From positions 18,757,545-18,821,544 of the forward strand of contig ML677373.1 in assembly GCA_007922305.1 (NCBI GenBank): 64,000 nt of DNA, read 5' to 3'. The notes under the pieces were generated by a model. The model ran no database searches. It saw only the letters and a list, made by a program, of their open reading frames with translations, and was not told the origin of the DNA. Shown here piece after piece: positions 13,394 through 29,689 of the stretch. The position numbers and the translations under genes are program-made. This DNA comes from Dermatemys mawii. Taxonomy: Eukaryota > Chordata > Testudines > Dermatemydidae. Position 1 is the first letter of the stretch. Each line of letters opens with the position of its first letter.

Positions 13394-13759
13394 AGAGTGT
13401 TTGTTCTGAATGATACTGTCTTGTGAATGTTGAGCCTATTAATGTTCATGTGAGTGACAGCCAGATTTCCTGAGTTTATTTACCAAGTTGTCCTGCACAT
13501 GTATCCCATTTTGCCTGACACTGGTTGTGTGAGATTAGCTTTTATCAACTGCAGGTTTCCTTGTTGCATAATAATGTTTGCTCAGTGTTGCACAATATGT
13601 CATTTACCATTATGTAACAAAACTCAATGGCTCATATGTCTTCCCCTCTTGCTCATCCCATTTCCCAAAATATTGAGTAGAAAAAATGTTCCTTGCTGCC
13701 TGTGTTTACCATAGCAAAGGATTTATATTGAATGCGCTAATGTTTTTCTCTCTCCCTAG

Positions 13760-13816
13760 AACGGGATGGTAACTAAAGATTTGACAAGACTAAAAATGCT
13801 TCTTGCTGAAACGGAG
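13760..13816 (+). CDS. HELZ: HELZ coding exon 4 (residues 125-143)
   Basis: A 57-base exon, 19 codons, phase 0 at both ends. The acceptor is 'tctctccctag' ending at 13759 and the donor is gtaaga at 13817. It encodes NGMVTKDLTRLKMLLAETE, nearly identical to the HELZ segment NGMVTKDLTRLK-LLSETE. A symmetric, frame-preserving exon of this kind could be skipped without a frameshift. Whether it is skipped cannot be seen here. Confidence 0.95.
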
Positions 13817-15218
13817 GTAAGAGTAAGCATGTTACTGAGAGGAAGGTGAAAACTGCTCAACTGATTGCAGCATGTTTTGTTCTGGGCTCTTTGAAGAAGT
13901 TGTATTGGGCACCATTGCCTCCACTGGCCTACCAGTCTTCACTGGCTTTACAGCAGCCTTACACCAGTCTTGGATCTTTTGTTTTTGATGAAAGAATAAG
14001 AAAAATGCTGAAAAATGGTTGACTGTGGATTGCAGTGTTGAGCGGGGAAAAACGAGAATATCCACATACACTATTTATTTTTTATGATACAAAAAGTGAT
14101 TCCTCTTTCCAGGGAAAATTAGGCACTAAAGCTCTTTGCTGTGTCCTAAACGTGATGCAAGTCTTAAAGTGACTAGCAAATTCTAGATGCTCCATCAGCA
14201 TTTGTAGGAGGGAGGGGTTAGTCTAAACATTATATTTATTGACTGAATTACATTTCCTATATGGACTTTGTTCATATTCTTTAAATCACTGCTTTTCTTT
14301 TCCTCTAAATATAAAATGAATAGATGTGTCAGTACATTGTAAGTCTGTGCTCTTATTCCAGATGCAAATTAGGATGATTGCACTTCGACTCTTTCTGTTG
14401 CATCTACTGTCAGCTTTGAAGAAATCTGCTCCATGACCAGCCCACTACTTCATTTGCCAGTGTCATCTGTTAAATTCTTATGTCTCTAACAGCACTATGA
14501 TTCACTCACAAAAATAATAGTCCCTCTTTTTTAAACAGTGTCTTTTTAAAAAAAGACACACACTCCGTTCCACTAAGGACACTTTATGGCATGTGTGTGG
14601 TTCAGACTGATGTTAAAATAGCCAGAGCGCGCTCTCCGCTGGCAGAGGTGTGCCTCTGCAACTTTTGACACCAGCTGCCTTTCCTACCCCAGTAAAAGGT
14701 AGAAAAGGGGGATATCAGATGTTTGAGGGGTGGTTGTGGACGGGTGGGGACATGGTGTAACAGCTCTACCGTGCCTAATCCTCCCCTGGGCATAAGAGCT
14801 ATTATGAGCTTTATGCCAGTGGCAGAAGTTAGAATAGGCCCCCTGTTGTTCTTTCTTCCACAGGGGCTGAATTGATGAGGATCAGTGAGCTGTGACTGGC
14901 TCCTTTTGGCCACAGCTTTGATTTCGTGGTGAATGGGAGCCAAGGTTTTTAGATAGTACAATTAAATATTTTTCTTTCAGCAGATAAGTACACTGTGGGA
15001 CTTAATGTTCACATTAGATTTCCTCTGTTCAGTTACTGTGATTGCTGGCTTGTTAACATGAGACCCAGGTTTGTGACCAGAATGTTGTTTGAACTAGTTG
15101 AGATTTTTTTTTGTACTCACCGTTAAAATACAGTCTCTTATGAATACAGTAGCAAAATGGAACTTACAGTCAAAATCTTGATATGTGAGCCAACATATCC
15201 TTTTTCTTGTAAATGCAG
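13817..15218 (+). other. HELZ intron 4 (1.4 kb)
   Basis: GT-AG intron. It has a perfect short palindrome at 14538-14559. A moderately GC-rich stretch (14590-14960), open on the minus strand for 119 codons, has no recognisable homology and may be a degraded repeat. Confidence 0.85.
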
Positions 15219-15270
15219 GCAGCAGCTAGCAAAGTACCCTCAGGCTACCATGGGGAAGATTTGGAAGATG
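15219..15270 (+). CDS. HELZ: HELZ coding exon 5 (residues 144-160 plus one base)
   Basis: The acceptor 'tgtaaatgcag' ends at 15218 and the donor gtaagt starts at 15271. The 52 bases encode AAASKVPSGYHGEDLED and one further base (phase 1). The SGYH-EDL core matches HELZ. This is a linker between the helical N-terminal region and the zinc finger and is less conserved than its neighbours, as expected for a disordered linker. Confidence 0.93.
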
Positions 15271-15760
15271 GTAAGTAGAACGTACTTAAAAGATGCTTTG
15301 AGTTGCATGGTGAAGCATTGACAATGCTGTCTGAAGAAGCACCGTTGTCTTATATAGGCATGGCCCAATCATTTGTCCAGGATGTTTAGTTGAAAGGAAG
15401 GCACTAACTGTAAAGGGGACCCTGCATGAATAGTTAGCTTGAGTCAATGAAAGAGATAGGCATGTTCACTCTCCAGTTTTGTTTGGAGACCCCAGGCCAC
15501 ATTCATTGGTCAATTTGTTATAGCAATACTACAGATTAATTTCTGTAACTTGCTTTGTATGATTCTAACTTTCGTCCCACATACATTTCTCAGATATTGA
15601 AATCAATTGCTCATTAGAGTGCTGTGGGAAACAGCAGACCTGCTTGTATATTTATATCTTGTAAGATGGCATTCAGAGACATGTAACCCTGTGCAGTTAC
15701 TACCAATAATTCTAATACTGGCAACTGGAAAAATAACCAGAATCCCGCATTACTCTACAG
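15271..15760 (+). other. HELZ intron 5 (0.5 kb)
   Basis: Short GT-AG intron. I see no repeat or RNA gene in it. Confidence 0.9.
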
Positions 15761-15836
15761 GATCTCAGGATGGCTGGCAATTCCGCCCCCCACCCAGGGG
15801 CGTCACAAGTAGTGAGGAGTACACGTTGTGTAAGAG
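15761..15836 (+). CDS. HELZ: HELZ coding exon 6 (residues 161-186): first half of CCCH zinc finger
   Basis: The acceptor 'ttactctacag' ends at 15760 and the donor gtaaag starts at 15837. The 76 bases enter in phase 1 and leave in phase 2. They encode [20 protein letters not shown] followed by YTLCKR. The cysteine (C184) is the first zinc ligand of the CX8CX5CX3H finger; the other three ligands are in exon 7. The intron therefore interrupts the finger two residues after its first ligand. The PPPRG...EEYTLCKR run matches HELZ closely. Confidence 0.96.
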
Positions 15837-15976
15837 GTAAAGTGATATAGTTTTATTGGTGATGAGAAGCACCTCTGTTTAAAGGATAATTTAATTTCTT
15901 TTATTTGCTGATAACTGTTGAATTCACGAGTGGAGAAACTATGAGGTCAAGGAATATAACCTACCTGTTAGATCAG

Positions 15977-16060
15977 GAAACCGGTTCACACTGTGACTTC
16001 GGGTGAATCACTTCACTTCTCAGCATATCAGTTTCTCTGTAAAATGAAGTCAGTAACACC
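15977..16060 (+). repeat. MIR fragment, plus orientation
   Basis: 'ctgtgacttcgggtgaatca', 'cttcacttctcagc' and 'ctctgtaaaatga' follow the MIR core order in the plus sense (tgtgacct-gggcaag-cacttaacct-ctgtaaaatg). Confidence 0.65.
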
Positions 16061-16215
16061 AGCCCTTAAGTATGATTAGCCCCATTTTGCAGAGGGAGAA
16101 GCTCACACACACACACACAGGTGCCTTGCTCAAGGTCTCACAACCTGTGCTAAGACTGGCATTCTTAGCTCCTAGTCTCTCCTTCTCAGTCCATTAGACC
16201 ATGCTGTCTGTGTAT
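16061..16215 (-). repeat. MIR fragment, minus orientation, with CA expansion
   Basis: 'ccccattttgcagagggaga', 'gtgccttgctcaaggtct' and 'gtccattagaccatgctgtc' are in reversed MIR order. An 18-base ACAC run replaces the 'aggcacagag' segment. Confidence 0.7.
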
Positions 16216-16397
16216 GAATGATGTAATTTTCATCATTAGTAAAAGTGCCAAAAGATATATTAACCTGGGAAGTCCTGCACTGTGACTTGATTCTGTCTTG
16301 CATGCGTCATATATATAGAAATTAATTTCCCAAGATGTGTAGCAATCTGACCTGCTTTTCAGCTGGTATGTCTGAGCATCTGAAAATCTAGGCTATT

Positions 16398-16484
16398 TGG
16401 ACCTGATTTTTCAGAGGTACTGAGCACCTGTAATTCCCATTGATGTCAGCAGGTGTTGTTGGTGCTCAGCATTTTATAATTTTC
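16398..16484. repeat. Palindromic 'acctgatttttcagaggt' element
   Basis: Left 'ttcagaggtactgagcacct' is mirrored by right 'ggtgctcagcattttat', around 'aattcccattgatgtcagc'. This is the same palindromic family as 1459-1570 and 29603-29689, which share the 'tgaagtcagtggga'-type centre. Confidence 0.65.
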
Positions 16485-16635
16485 ATGCTGGTAATCATGC
16501 GGGGAGATTGACAACCTGATGTTTGGTAGCCTTTTGATGACTTTCACTGTGTTAATCAATAACACATAACAGGAGCACAGTGTGAAGTTTGTCATCTTGC
16601 TCCTGGACTTGATTATTTGAATGTTGCTAATTGTC

Positions 16636-16654
16636 TTTTTTTTTTTTTTTTTTT
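16636..16654. repeat. Poly-T run (19 T)
   Basis: Uninterrupted T tract. No SINE or processed-gene body is recognisable next to it, so it is listed only as simple sequence. Confidence 0.9.
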
Positions 16655-19046
16655 GCCATATGAAAAAAGCAGCAGCATTTTAGATAAATCAGGCCCTCTG
16701 TTTTTAACTCTCAATATTATAAAGAATGGCATTTTGAGCTAGACTTTTAATCCCAATTTTGAATTTTGTTCCGTTAAAGATATAATCTAATGCCCACCGA
16801 TTACTTCTGTATTACAGGAGCTATTAACTTTGGGTTGAGAAGAAGGTCTTGATTAGTGAATCTACGTGATTATTATATTTCTGGCTGTGGGAGTTAGATT
16901 TATTTATAAAAAGACAGTAAGAACACTGAATATTCATTTCTGAAGCCACAGTTGTCTTGGGGGTGGCACATGGCAATAGAGATGTGGCATCTCCTTGATA
17001 ATGAAATGAAGGAAATTGCAAGACATACTCAATAAGGAACGGAATGTGTAAAATAAAAGTAATTGTTTCTAGAGGTACTGAGAAACGAAAGAATGTGCAA
17101 AACCTATTAATGGTGAATGATTTAAAGTGCTGTATCTTCCTATTAAGTACTGATGAGAAAGAACCCAAGCACTTGTTTCTTGAAATATTTTCTGGAAAAT
17201 GAGAACACTTCTAATACAAAGGGTCAGTATTTTCTAAATAATAGTAAAAATTCCAAATATCTAGCCGTGTATATTGTTGTTTGTTGTTTTTATTAGGTCA
17301 GAAATGAATTTGAAATTTCTTCTTAAGGGATGTTGATAAAACTATACATTCAAAACACAATCTCTTGCATGTATTGCTAATTTTAAATGTAAACAATTTA
17401 TTTTACTCATATTTTTATAAATTTATTTTTGCCCTTTATTTAGCTTAGTCTGTGAAAATAGATTAGTCCGTTTCATTTTTTTATTCTAATCAGTTTCACT
17501 CTTGAATTCTCATGCATTGATACAGTGATGTTAGAAACATTGCAGGGGAATGTTTAAATCCAAACAAAGAATTGTTTTCAGTGAAAATATTTTAAGTAAA
17601 TAACATGAGAACATGTCTATTAACATGATATCTAAAATGTCTATGTTCTTTTATACAAAATTTACACCTGAAGTCTTTACAACACAGTGGCATTTTAAAC
17701 TTTTATGAAGGGAAAAGAGTATGCTAATTCAAATAATAAGCTATAAGTATATGTGGCTTGTACATCACACTTTGCTTCAAGGTTTTTCTGTGATTTTTTT
17801 CAATCACTTAGCTCAACATTTAACATCTAATTTGCATTATTACATAATATATTTACTATGAAAAGGTCATAACATTAATCATCATGCTGTATCTGTAAGT
17901 GATTTGAGTAGCTAACTTGCAACTTACTTTTACTGCGGTTTGACCTAGTTGATCCGTCCTCTTTTTCACTAACACATCAATGTGGGAAGATGTCTAAATT
18001 CTACTGTAAACTTATATATGAAACTCAACATAAAGTTACAGTTACATATTTTCTACATTTACAAGATCATGGCATGGATCCTTGGCTGTATTTAGCTGTT
18101 TGGTACATGTGGTGTTTTAATGAATCCATTTTAGGTTGCACATGTAAAAGCGAGGATTGTCCAGCTGTTTATGCTGTATACCAGATGATTTCATAGTACT
18201 GTCAAATCTTAAAAATTAAATTCTATCCTCCAGTTCTCCCTCCACCCAATCAATTTTTTTAAGTGTTTACAGCTTTAAAGAATGATAGAACTGCAGCTGC
18301 AGCCGCTGACATGTTAAAGTTCTATCTACAAAAATGTTTTCCAAATAATATAGCTATTTGAATGCAAAGTGTAGAATAACAGCTGCATAGCATTTTCTGA
18401 GAAAACTGGAATTCTTAAATTGTGTGTGCCAATAAGATGACACTAAAGAGATTTCTTAATTTTAAAGTGTAAGCAAAATATCACATGGGAACATTACTTT
18501 ACATTATTTAAAAAAGTTCACACACATAATAAAGTATTGTACACATACTTGGTCTTAATCTCTTGTTTCAAAGAGGTTGGTGTTCAGTATGCCTTTTGGG
18601 ATTTTCTAATCTAAATCTATCTATAAATCATTTACACAATATGTACCTGAAGTTAATTTAAAGAACCACATGATGTCACTGTTGCTTCAGAAAACTTCTG
18701 CTGAAAGAGCACTTATCTGATAAGTAACAACATGACCACTAGGGAAATGTTTGTCATTGACATTGTTAGGTGTTCAGCACATCTTTATTTGAAAGTAAAA
18801 GTTTTTTAGTAAAGTTATTTATGGCTCTTTATGGTTAAATTGGAAAAATTCTACATATACCATTATGGGCATTACTGCTGCTGAACAATCCTGTATGTAC
18901 ATGTACATGTATATGTAGCTAAACCAGTTTCTAGTGACTGATCCTGCTGTTTTACATGAGAGGATCAAAAGCCAGAAGAAAATTCTTGGAAGTAAAATCT
19001 CAATAATTTTTTGTTTGTTTTTAAATTGGAATTTTGAAAAGCTTAA

Positions 19047-20588
<1,542 letters not shown>

Positions 20589-20696
20589 CTTAGTGAATGT
20601 GTAGAAGGAGTGAGAGTAGAGCATAATCCTGAACTATCGGTTACTGTCACCACCAAAAAATCTCAACAAACGTGGACATTTGCTCTCACTTGTAAG
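20589..20696 (+). CDS. HELZ: HELZ coding exon 8 (residues 253-288)
   Basis: The acceptor 'tttaaatctag' ends at 20588 and the donor gtagga starts at 20697. The exon is 108 bases, 36 codons, phase 0 on both sides. The translation starts [20 protein letters not shown] and ends TWTFALTCK, matching the HELZ region after the zinc finger. This part resembles the beta-rich domains seen before the core of UPF1/MOV10-like helicases, which is a family-level inference. Confidence 0.96.
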
Positions 20697-21071
20697 GTAG
20701 GATTCCTCCTCTTTTGAAAATGGATAAATATTAAAGCTAGCATGCTGCAGCACTAGGATCTTATTTCTTTGCTACAGTAAAATCACAGACTTTTGCAATT
20801 AGTGTTTCAACTCCAAAATGCTTCTTTTAAAGTGAAGTAGTGTGGCGTGGCCCAACTTGCACTCTATTTTTCCTCACTGGGGTGGCAATTGCCGGTGCGG
20901 ATGCTGGGAGTTATGCGGACGCTATGTTCTGGAGGGTGCAGAGACTCAGCTGTGCCTGCTGAATGAAGTGGAGGCTTCTTTTAGCCTCCCGTAATCTGGC
21001 CTCAAATGAAGCACTTCATAAAATAGTTTTCAGCATTTTATTGTCACTTTAATATTTCTATTTCTCTGTAG
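20697..21071 (+). other. HELZ intron 8 (0.4 kb)
   Basis: Short GT-AG intron. A GC-richer stretch at 20838-20990 ('gtggcgtggcccaac') may be an old repeat fragment; I cannot assign it. Confidence 0.9.
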
Positions 21072-21369
21072 CCTGCAAGAATGCTGTATCGAGTGGCATT
21101 GCTATATGATGCCCATCGTCCTCATTTCAATATTGTTGCAATATCTGCTGGAGACAGCACTACCCAGGTATCACAAGAAGTCCCAGAAAACTGTCAGGAA
21201 TGGATAGGAGGAAAGATGGCCCAAAATGGAATAGATCATTACATATACAAAGTCAGTATAGCCTTTAACACGGAAATCTTTGGAACATTTCGCCAAACCG
21301 TAGTGTTTGATTTTGGGTTGGAACCAGTACTCATGCAACGAGTAATGATTGATGCTGCTTCAACAGAAG
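21072..21369 (+). CDS. HELZ: HELZ coding exon 9 (residues 289-387 plus one base)
   Basis: The acceptor 'atttctctgtag' ends at 21071 and the donor gtaata starts at 21370. The exon is 298 bases and ends in phase 1. The translation opens [20 protein letters not shown] and includes [18 protein letters not shown] and [18 protein letters not shown]. It is close to identical to vertebrate HELZ. This is the most strongly conserved part of the pre-helicase region in the window. Downstream of the donor the frame stays open for a few codons only. Confidence 0.97.
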
Positions 21370-25825
<4,456 letters not shown>

Positions 25826-27660
25826 TAAGTAATACTTTTACAAAGTTCTGTCTTAAATGACTATTGCTGTCTTACTGAAAATAATTAGGATGTCACCCTT
25901 TCATTGTAATTGCACTTCTCTGGCTGGTTTTGAAAGGGCTACCAGTTTAGCCATTAACCCTTCTTACATCTTTTAAGTAAATTAAGAGTGGATATGAGTC
26001 TTGATATCTTACCTCTTCATAGAGGAGAATGGAAATATGTACCATAGTAATAAATGGCTATAAGATAGAGAGATGTCTTCATTAACCTTTGATTAGGGTT
26101 AGATACTTTAACCTCAAATATACTGTATTTTCCTAGGGTCCAGATGTTAGTTTTTTTCTTCTTTCATCTCCGTAAATACAAAACAATGTTGAGGACAGCA
26201 GGGGCAATTTAGAATGTTTCTGTTCCCTTGCCAAAAAAGAGAGTCCGTTACAGTTTAGTTATCTGTGACATCCTCAGAAGGGGTTTCAAAAGAGAAAAGT
26301 ATTACCATTCTTCTCTGTAGACATTTGCAGGTTTAAGAAAACTTTTGAATCTTCCTCATGTCATGGTGGGCCAGATCCTGATCTCTGTTGCACATGTTCA
26401 CATCTAGAGTAACTGCTTTGGAGAGCTGATGCTTTACCTACTATTGGCTAAGCAGGCAGACTGAGTAATAGCTTTGCAAGTATAAGATTGGCACATATTG
26501 TAGACTCTGTTTTTTGTGTCAGAAATTATTCTTTGTCATTGCATATGTGCTGTCCAGCACCATTAGACATATAAGAAGGATGCAGGTGGAAAAATAAAGG
26601 TATACATTCCAGGTTCATAGTCGTGCCATACTAGACCATTTTTCTATTTTGACATTTGTGATTAATGATCTCACCTTCACTTGTATGATATGAAAACCTT
26701 TTAAGGTGACATACCCCTAGATCAAGAACTCTTATTGGCTTCATTTCCTCTTTAATTTGATGTGGTAGCAGGTAAAATCGTGTATATACCAATACAAGAA
26801 TACCTTCTGAAGAGCACCGTGCCTCTGGATGTAGTCAGGAATTTAATCTAATTATACAGTGGTCATTTAAGAATATTAATAATATGTACTATTATTGAAG
26901 GAGATTTTTTTGAAGCAGGAAAATAGTATCTATTCATTTTGCTTTCATATCTTGTATAAGCGATAGTAAACTTGAATCAGTTCTCTGAATATACCTAATC
27001 ATAGCTCTCCTCTCTTGGGGAGCTGGAATTTAACATACAAAGAATTTGCTTCTCCATGATGATGTTTTTAGCAAACTAACAGATTCCCGCTTGCAGACCT
27101 CCATCACACGTATTTTTATCTTTCATGGCTTTTTAAACCAAGATCAGACTTAGAGAAAACAGTGATTCAAACAACAAATAAATAATGTTTTTACTATATT
27201 AATACTCATGTTGAAAATTACATTGCCAACATGTCATGAAAGACAAAAGAGCAGCTTTCATATACAAATGATGGAATAATGAGTACATTTCAATACATGA
27301 TGCTTCACTTTTGGATAATTTGGCACTGCAATAAATTATTGCTGTTGCATGACTTTCTGTTAAGTGGATTAATAAACATAAGTTCTATACATGTAAAGTG
27401 TCTCTGTTTGGTAGAGCTGATGATAGAAATCTTCTTCTTTTGATTAAATTATGTTATAGTCAACCCATTTTAATATATTTCTACATACCTGTGATCCCAT
27501 GTGCCTTAGATCACAAGTGGTGAATGTGGTGGATCTTGCTAGCCTCTAGTAGATATTTGTACTGATCATAAAACAGCTGATTGTCAACCGGGTGTCTCAG
27601 GAGAGGTCTAGGTCTGGAATAATTTGAAGTCCATGGTTGCAGTACATTGTTGGGTTAACC

Positions 27661-27985
27661 CAGGTGTGGGCAAACTATGGCTTGCAAGCCCATCCTGCCT
27701 GGCCCCCTGAGCTCCTGGCTGGGGAGGCTGGCGCCAGCCCCACTCCTACCTTCCCTCCTCCCCCGGAGCCTCAGCGCACCGCGCGGGCAGTGCTTTAGGG
27801 GGCGAGACAGCGTGTCTGGCTACATGCAGCTGCCAGACATGCTGCTGGGCGGCGTGGTAAGGGGGCTGGAGCTGGGTGGATTGCGTAACGGGCAGGAGTC
27901 TCGGGGGGCAGTCTGGGAGCTGGCAGGGTTGGATGGGTGTGGGAGTCCTGGGGGTCTGTTTGGGGCAGGAGGATGGCACACTATA
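27661..27985 (+). mobile_element. hAT-like non-autonomous element, 5' part, GC-rich
   Basis: It starts CAGGTGTGGGCAAACTATGG, the classic end of hAT-type elements of the 'caggggtgggcaaac' kind, followed by GC-rich body sequence ('ggggaggctggcgcc', 'ctggctacatgcagctgcca') unlike the AT-rich intron around it. I do not see the matching right end, so it looks truncated. The 137-codon open frame over it is an effect of its composition. Confidence 0.6.
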
Positions 27986-28043
27986 AATTGCAGTGATTGT
28001 TCCAGACTTTTCTTGGAGGGCCAAAGGACAAGTGCTGAAAGGT

Positions 28044-28095
28044 GTCAATTAAAAATGCTTTACCCAATAGCATGGGTAAAGCATCTTTAATTGAC
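28044..28095. repeat. 52-bp near-perfect hairpin
   Basis: Arms of 22 bases: GTCAATTAAAAATGCTTTAC plus CC on the left, GG plus GTAAAGCATCTTTAATTGAC on the right. There is one mismatch and an 8-base loop AATAGCAT. It follows directly after the GC-rich hAT-like piece. It could be the residue of a short palindromic transposon. Confidence 0.85.
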
Positions 28096-28415
28096 GGTCG
28101 CAAGGGAGTCTCCGGTGGGGTTGGGAAGGTCTTATGTGTAAGTTATGTTTATTGCAATGTTGTAGAAAATTTTTATTTTAGATAATTACTTAATGTGCTT
28201 GGAGTACGAAACAGAGAAAATAAAGGTTTCAATAAATAAGCCAACATTCTGATTTCCATATGGAAATGTGGGCTTCGTATGAACAAGCAGGTGTGAAGGC
28301 CAAGCTCTGATTTAGATGCTAGTTTGGATCTGGTGGAAATTTGGGCCCTTTGTGTAATTTTCGAGGATTTAAACTTTGTCTTTCTCACTCTCACAATAAA
28401 AAAGAAAGCAGACTA

Positions 28416-28480
28416 TAATAATAACACCCATCATTTGCATGATGCTGTACATTCTAAGTGCTGTACAAACGTTAGCTAAT
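28416..28480 (-). repeat. MIR 3'-end fragment, minus orientation
   Basis: 'ataataataacacccatcat' followed by 'taagtgctgtacaaacgtta' is the reversed 3' tail of a MIR-like SINE. Confidence 0.55.
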
Positions 28481-29602
28481 GAATCTAAGAGGTTAAATAG
28501 TTGCCCCTCACACTATTTTGTACACACGCAGTACATTTTTTGCTATCTAAATTGTAGACCAGATTTTCACTCAAGTTTGCAGAAGCCTCACACACTGGCT
28601 TTCATGGAAGGTCAATGTATTTTTGCTGCATTGGGCCGTGAGTTCATGATCCATTACTGCATATTACGCTGTGTCACTAAGTACAATGCAGCTGTGCATG
28701 CCCTGTGTGGAGCTTACACACATGATTGTTAACACCGTATTGAACGTTTTAAAAAACTGGCATGCACAGCCGTATTCTCTGTGGGATATTTAGCCTTTTG
28801 GGGGGTTGTAGTCCGCATTGGCAGCAGATGGGCTAATGATCTAGTAAGTCTTAAACTTTTGTGATGTAAATATATAGACTAACCTTTTCCCTAGCTAATT
28901 AGAAATAGAAGAATAATTATGTTGAAATTTTATAACATTGCTAGAAAGGCTGGAATATTGGGCAGAGGTCAGATTTGCTGCTAGGATTTGCTGAGACTTT
29001 GGCTGACAGATATTCCAGGTTCGTTTTTACTCTACTTGTCTCCAGCTTCATGCTGCCCAGAAAAATCTGAGAGAAAAGAGTATATCAAAGACTACAAAAG
29101 TTTTGAGGTGGCATGATGACCGAGACAGCTCAAGTTTGAAGAAATTCAAACTTCTTTTTCTCACCACCTGAGAGTTTAGCTCTCGGTGAAGAATAAGTAT
29201 TTCTAAAATTACACAAAGCTTGAATTTACAGTATGAGAACTCTCAAAAATTAATTATGGCTTTTGTGGTAAAGTGTTTATGCGAGAGCACACTAAAAAGT
29301 GTTAATTGGACTTGCATTTCTGATTAGCTGAACATCGGATCTTTAAGTGTTAGTGTGAAAACATCCATTGTGTAATCCAGAAAAATGATGTCAAATATGA
29401 GAGAAACCTTGAAAATATGTGTTTTTTTTTTTTTTGTAAGTTGTTTGGGAGACAAAGGAGTTTATTTCTTCATAGAAAAGCACCATGATTTGAAAGAACC
29501 TACAGTAAAGCAAATGGTAGCTATGAACACTACAATGGCTCTTTCAAATGTGACCTTTAATTTTGGGTGCTCCATTTTTGTGTGCCCAACTTTAGGAACT
29601 AT

Positions 29603-29689
29603 GACCTAATATTCAGAAGTGCTGACTGTCCAGGACACCAGTTGAAGTCAGGAGCTTCAGTTCATCCCGTCTGATAATCAGGCCCTTGG
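29603..29689. repeat. Palindromic element with gacctaatattcag / ataatcaggcc ends
   Basis: Imperfect terminal inverted repeats (GACCTAATATTCAGA and TCTGATAATCAGGCC) around 'ccagttgaagtcaggagc'. Same family as 1459-1570 and 16398-16484. Confidence 0.65.

Larger units (their letters stand above)
10615..13759 (+). other. HELZ intron 3 (3.1 kb)
   Basis: GT-AG intron. It holds a short 'aatggaatggaatggaat' run near 10905, a palindromic element (11203-11322) and a reversed MIR (13181-13393). The rest is unassigned AT-rich sequence. Confidence 0.85.

Noticed and set aside
14602..14961. 119-codon open frame on the minus strand in intron 4
   Set aside because: No recognisable domain, no splice or start context. 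Its GC-rich body looks like a worn repeat.
16636..16654. Poly-T tract as the tail of a processed pseudogene on the minus strand
   Set aside because: No gene-like sequence or target duplication was found beside it.
17990..18196. 68-codon open frame in intron 6 with several cysteines
   Set aside because: Isolated, no splice sites in phase, no recognised motif; consistent with chance.
27677..28090. 137-codon open frame on the + strand
   Set aside because: It coincides with the GC-rich hAT-like fragment, where stops are rare, and it shows no protein-like motif.
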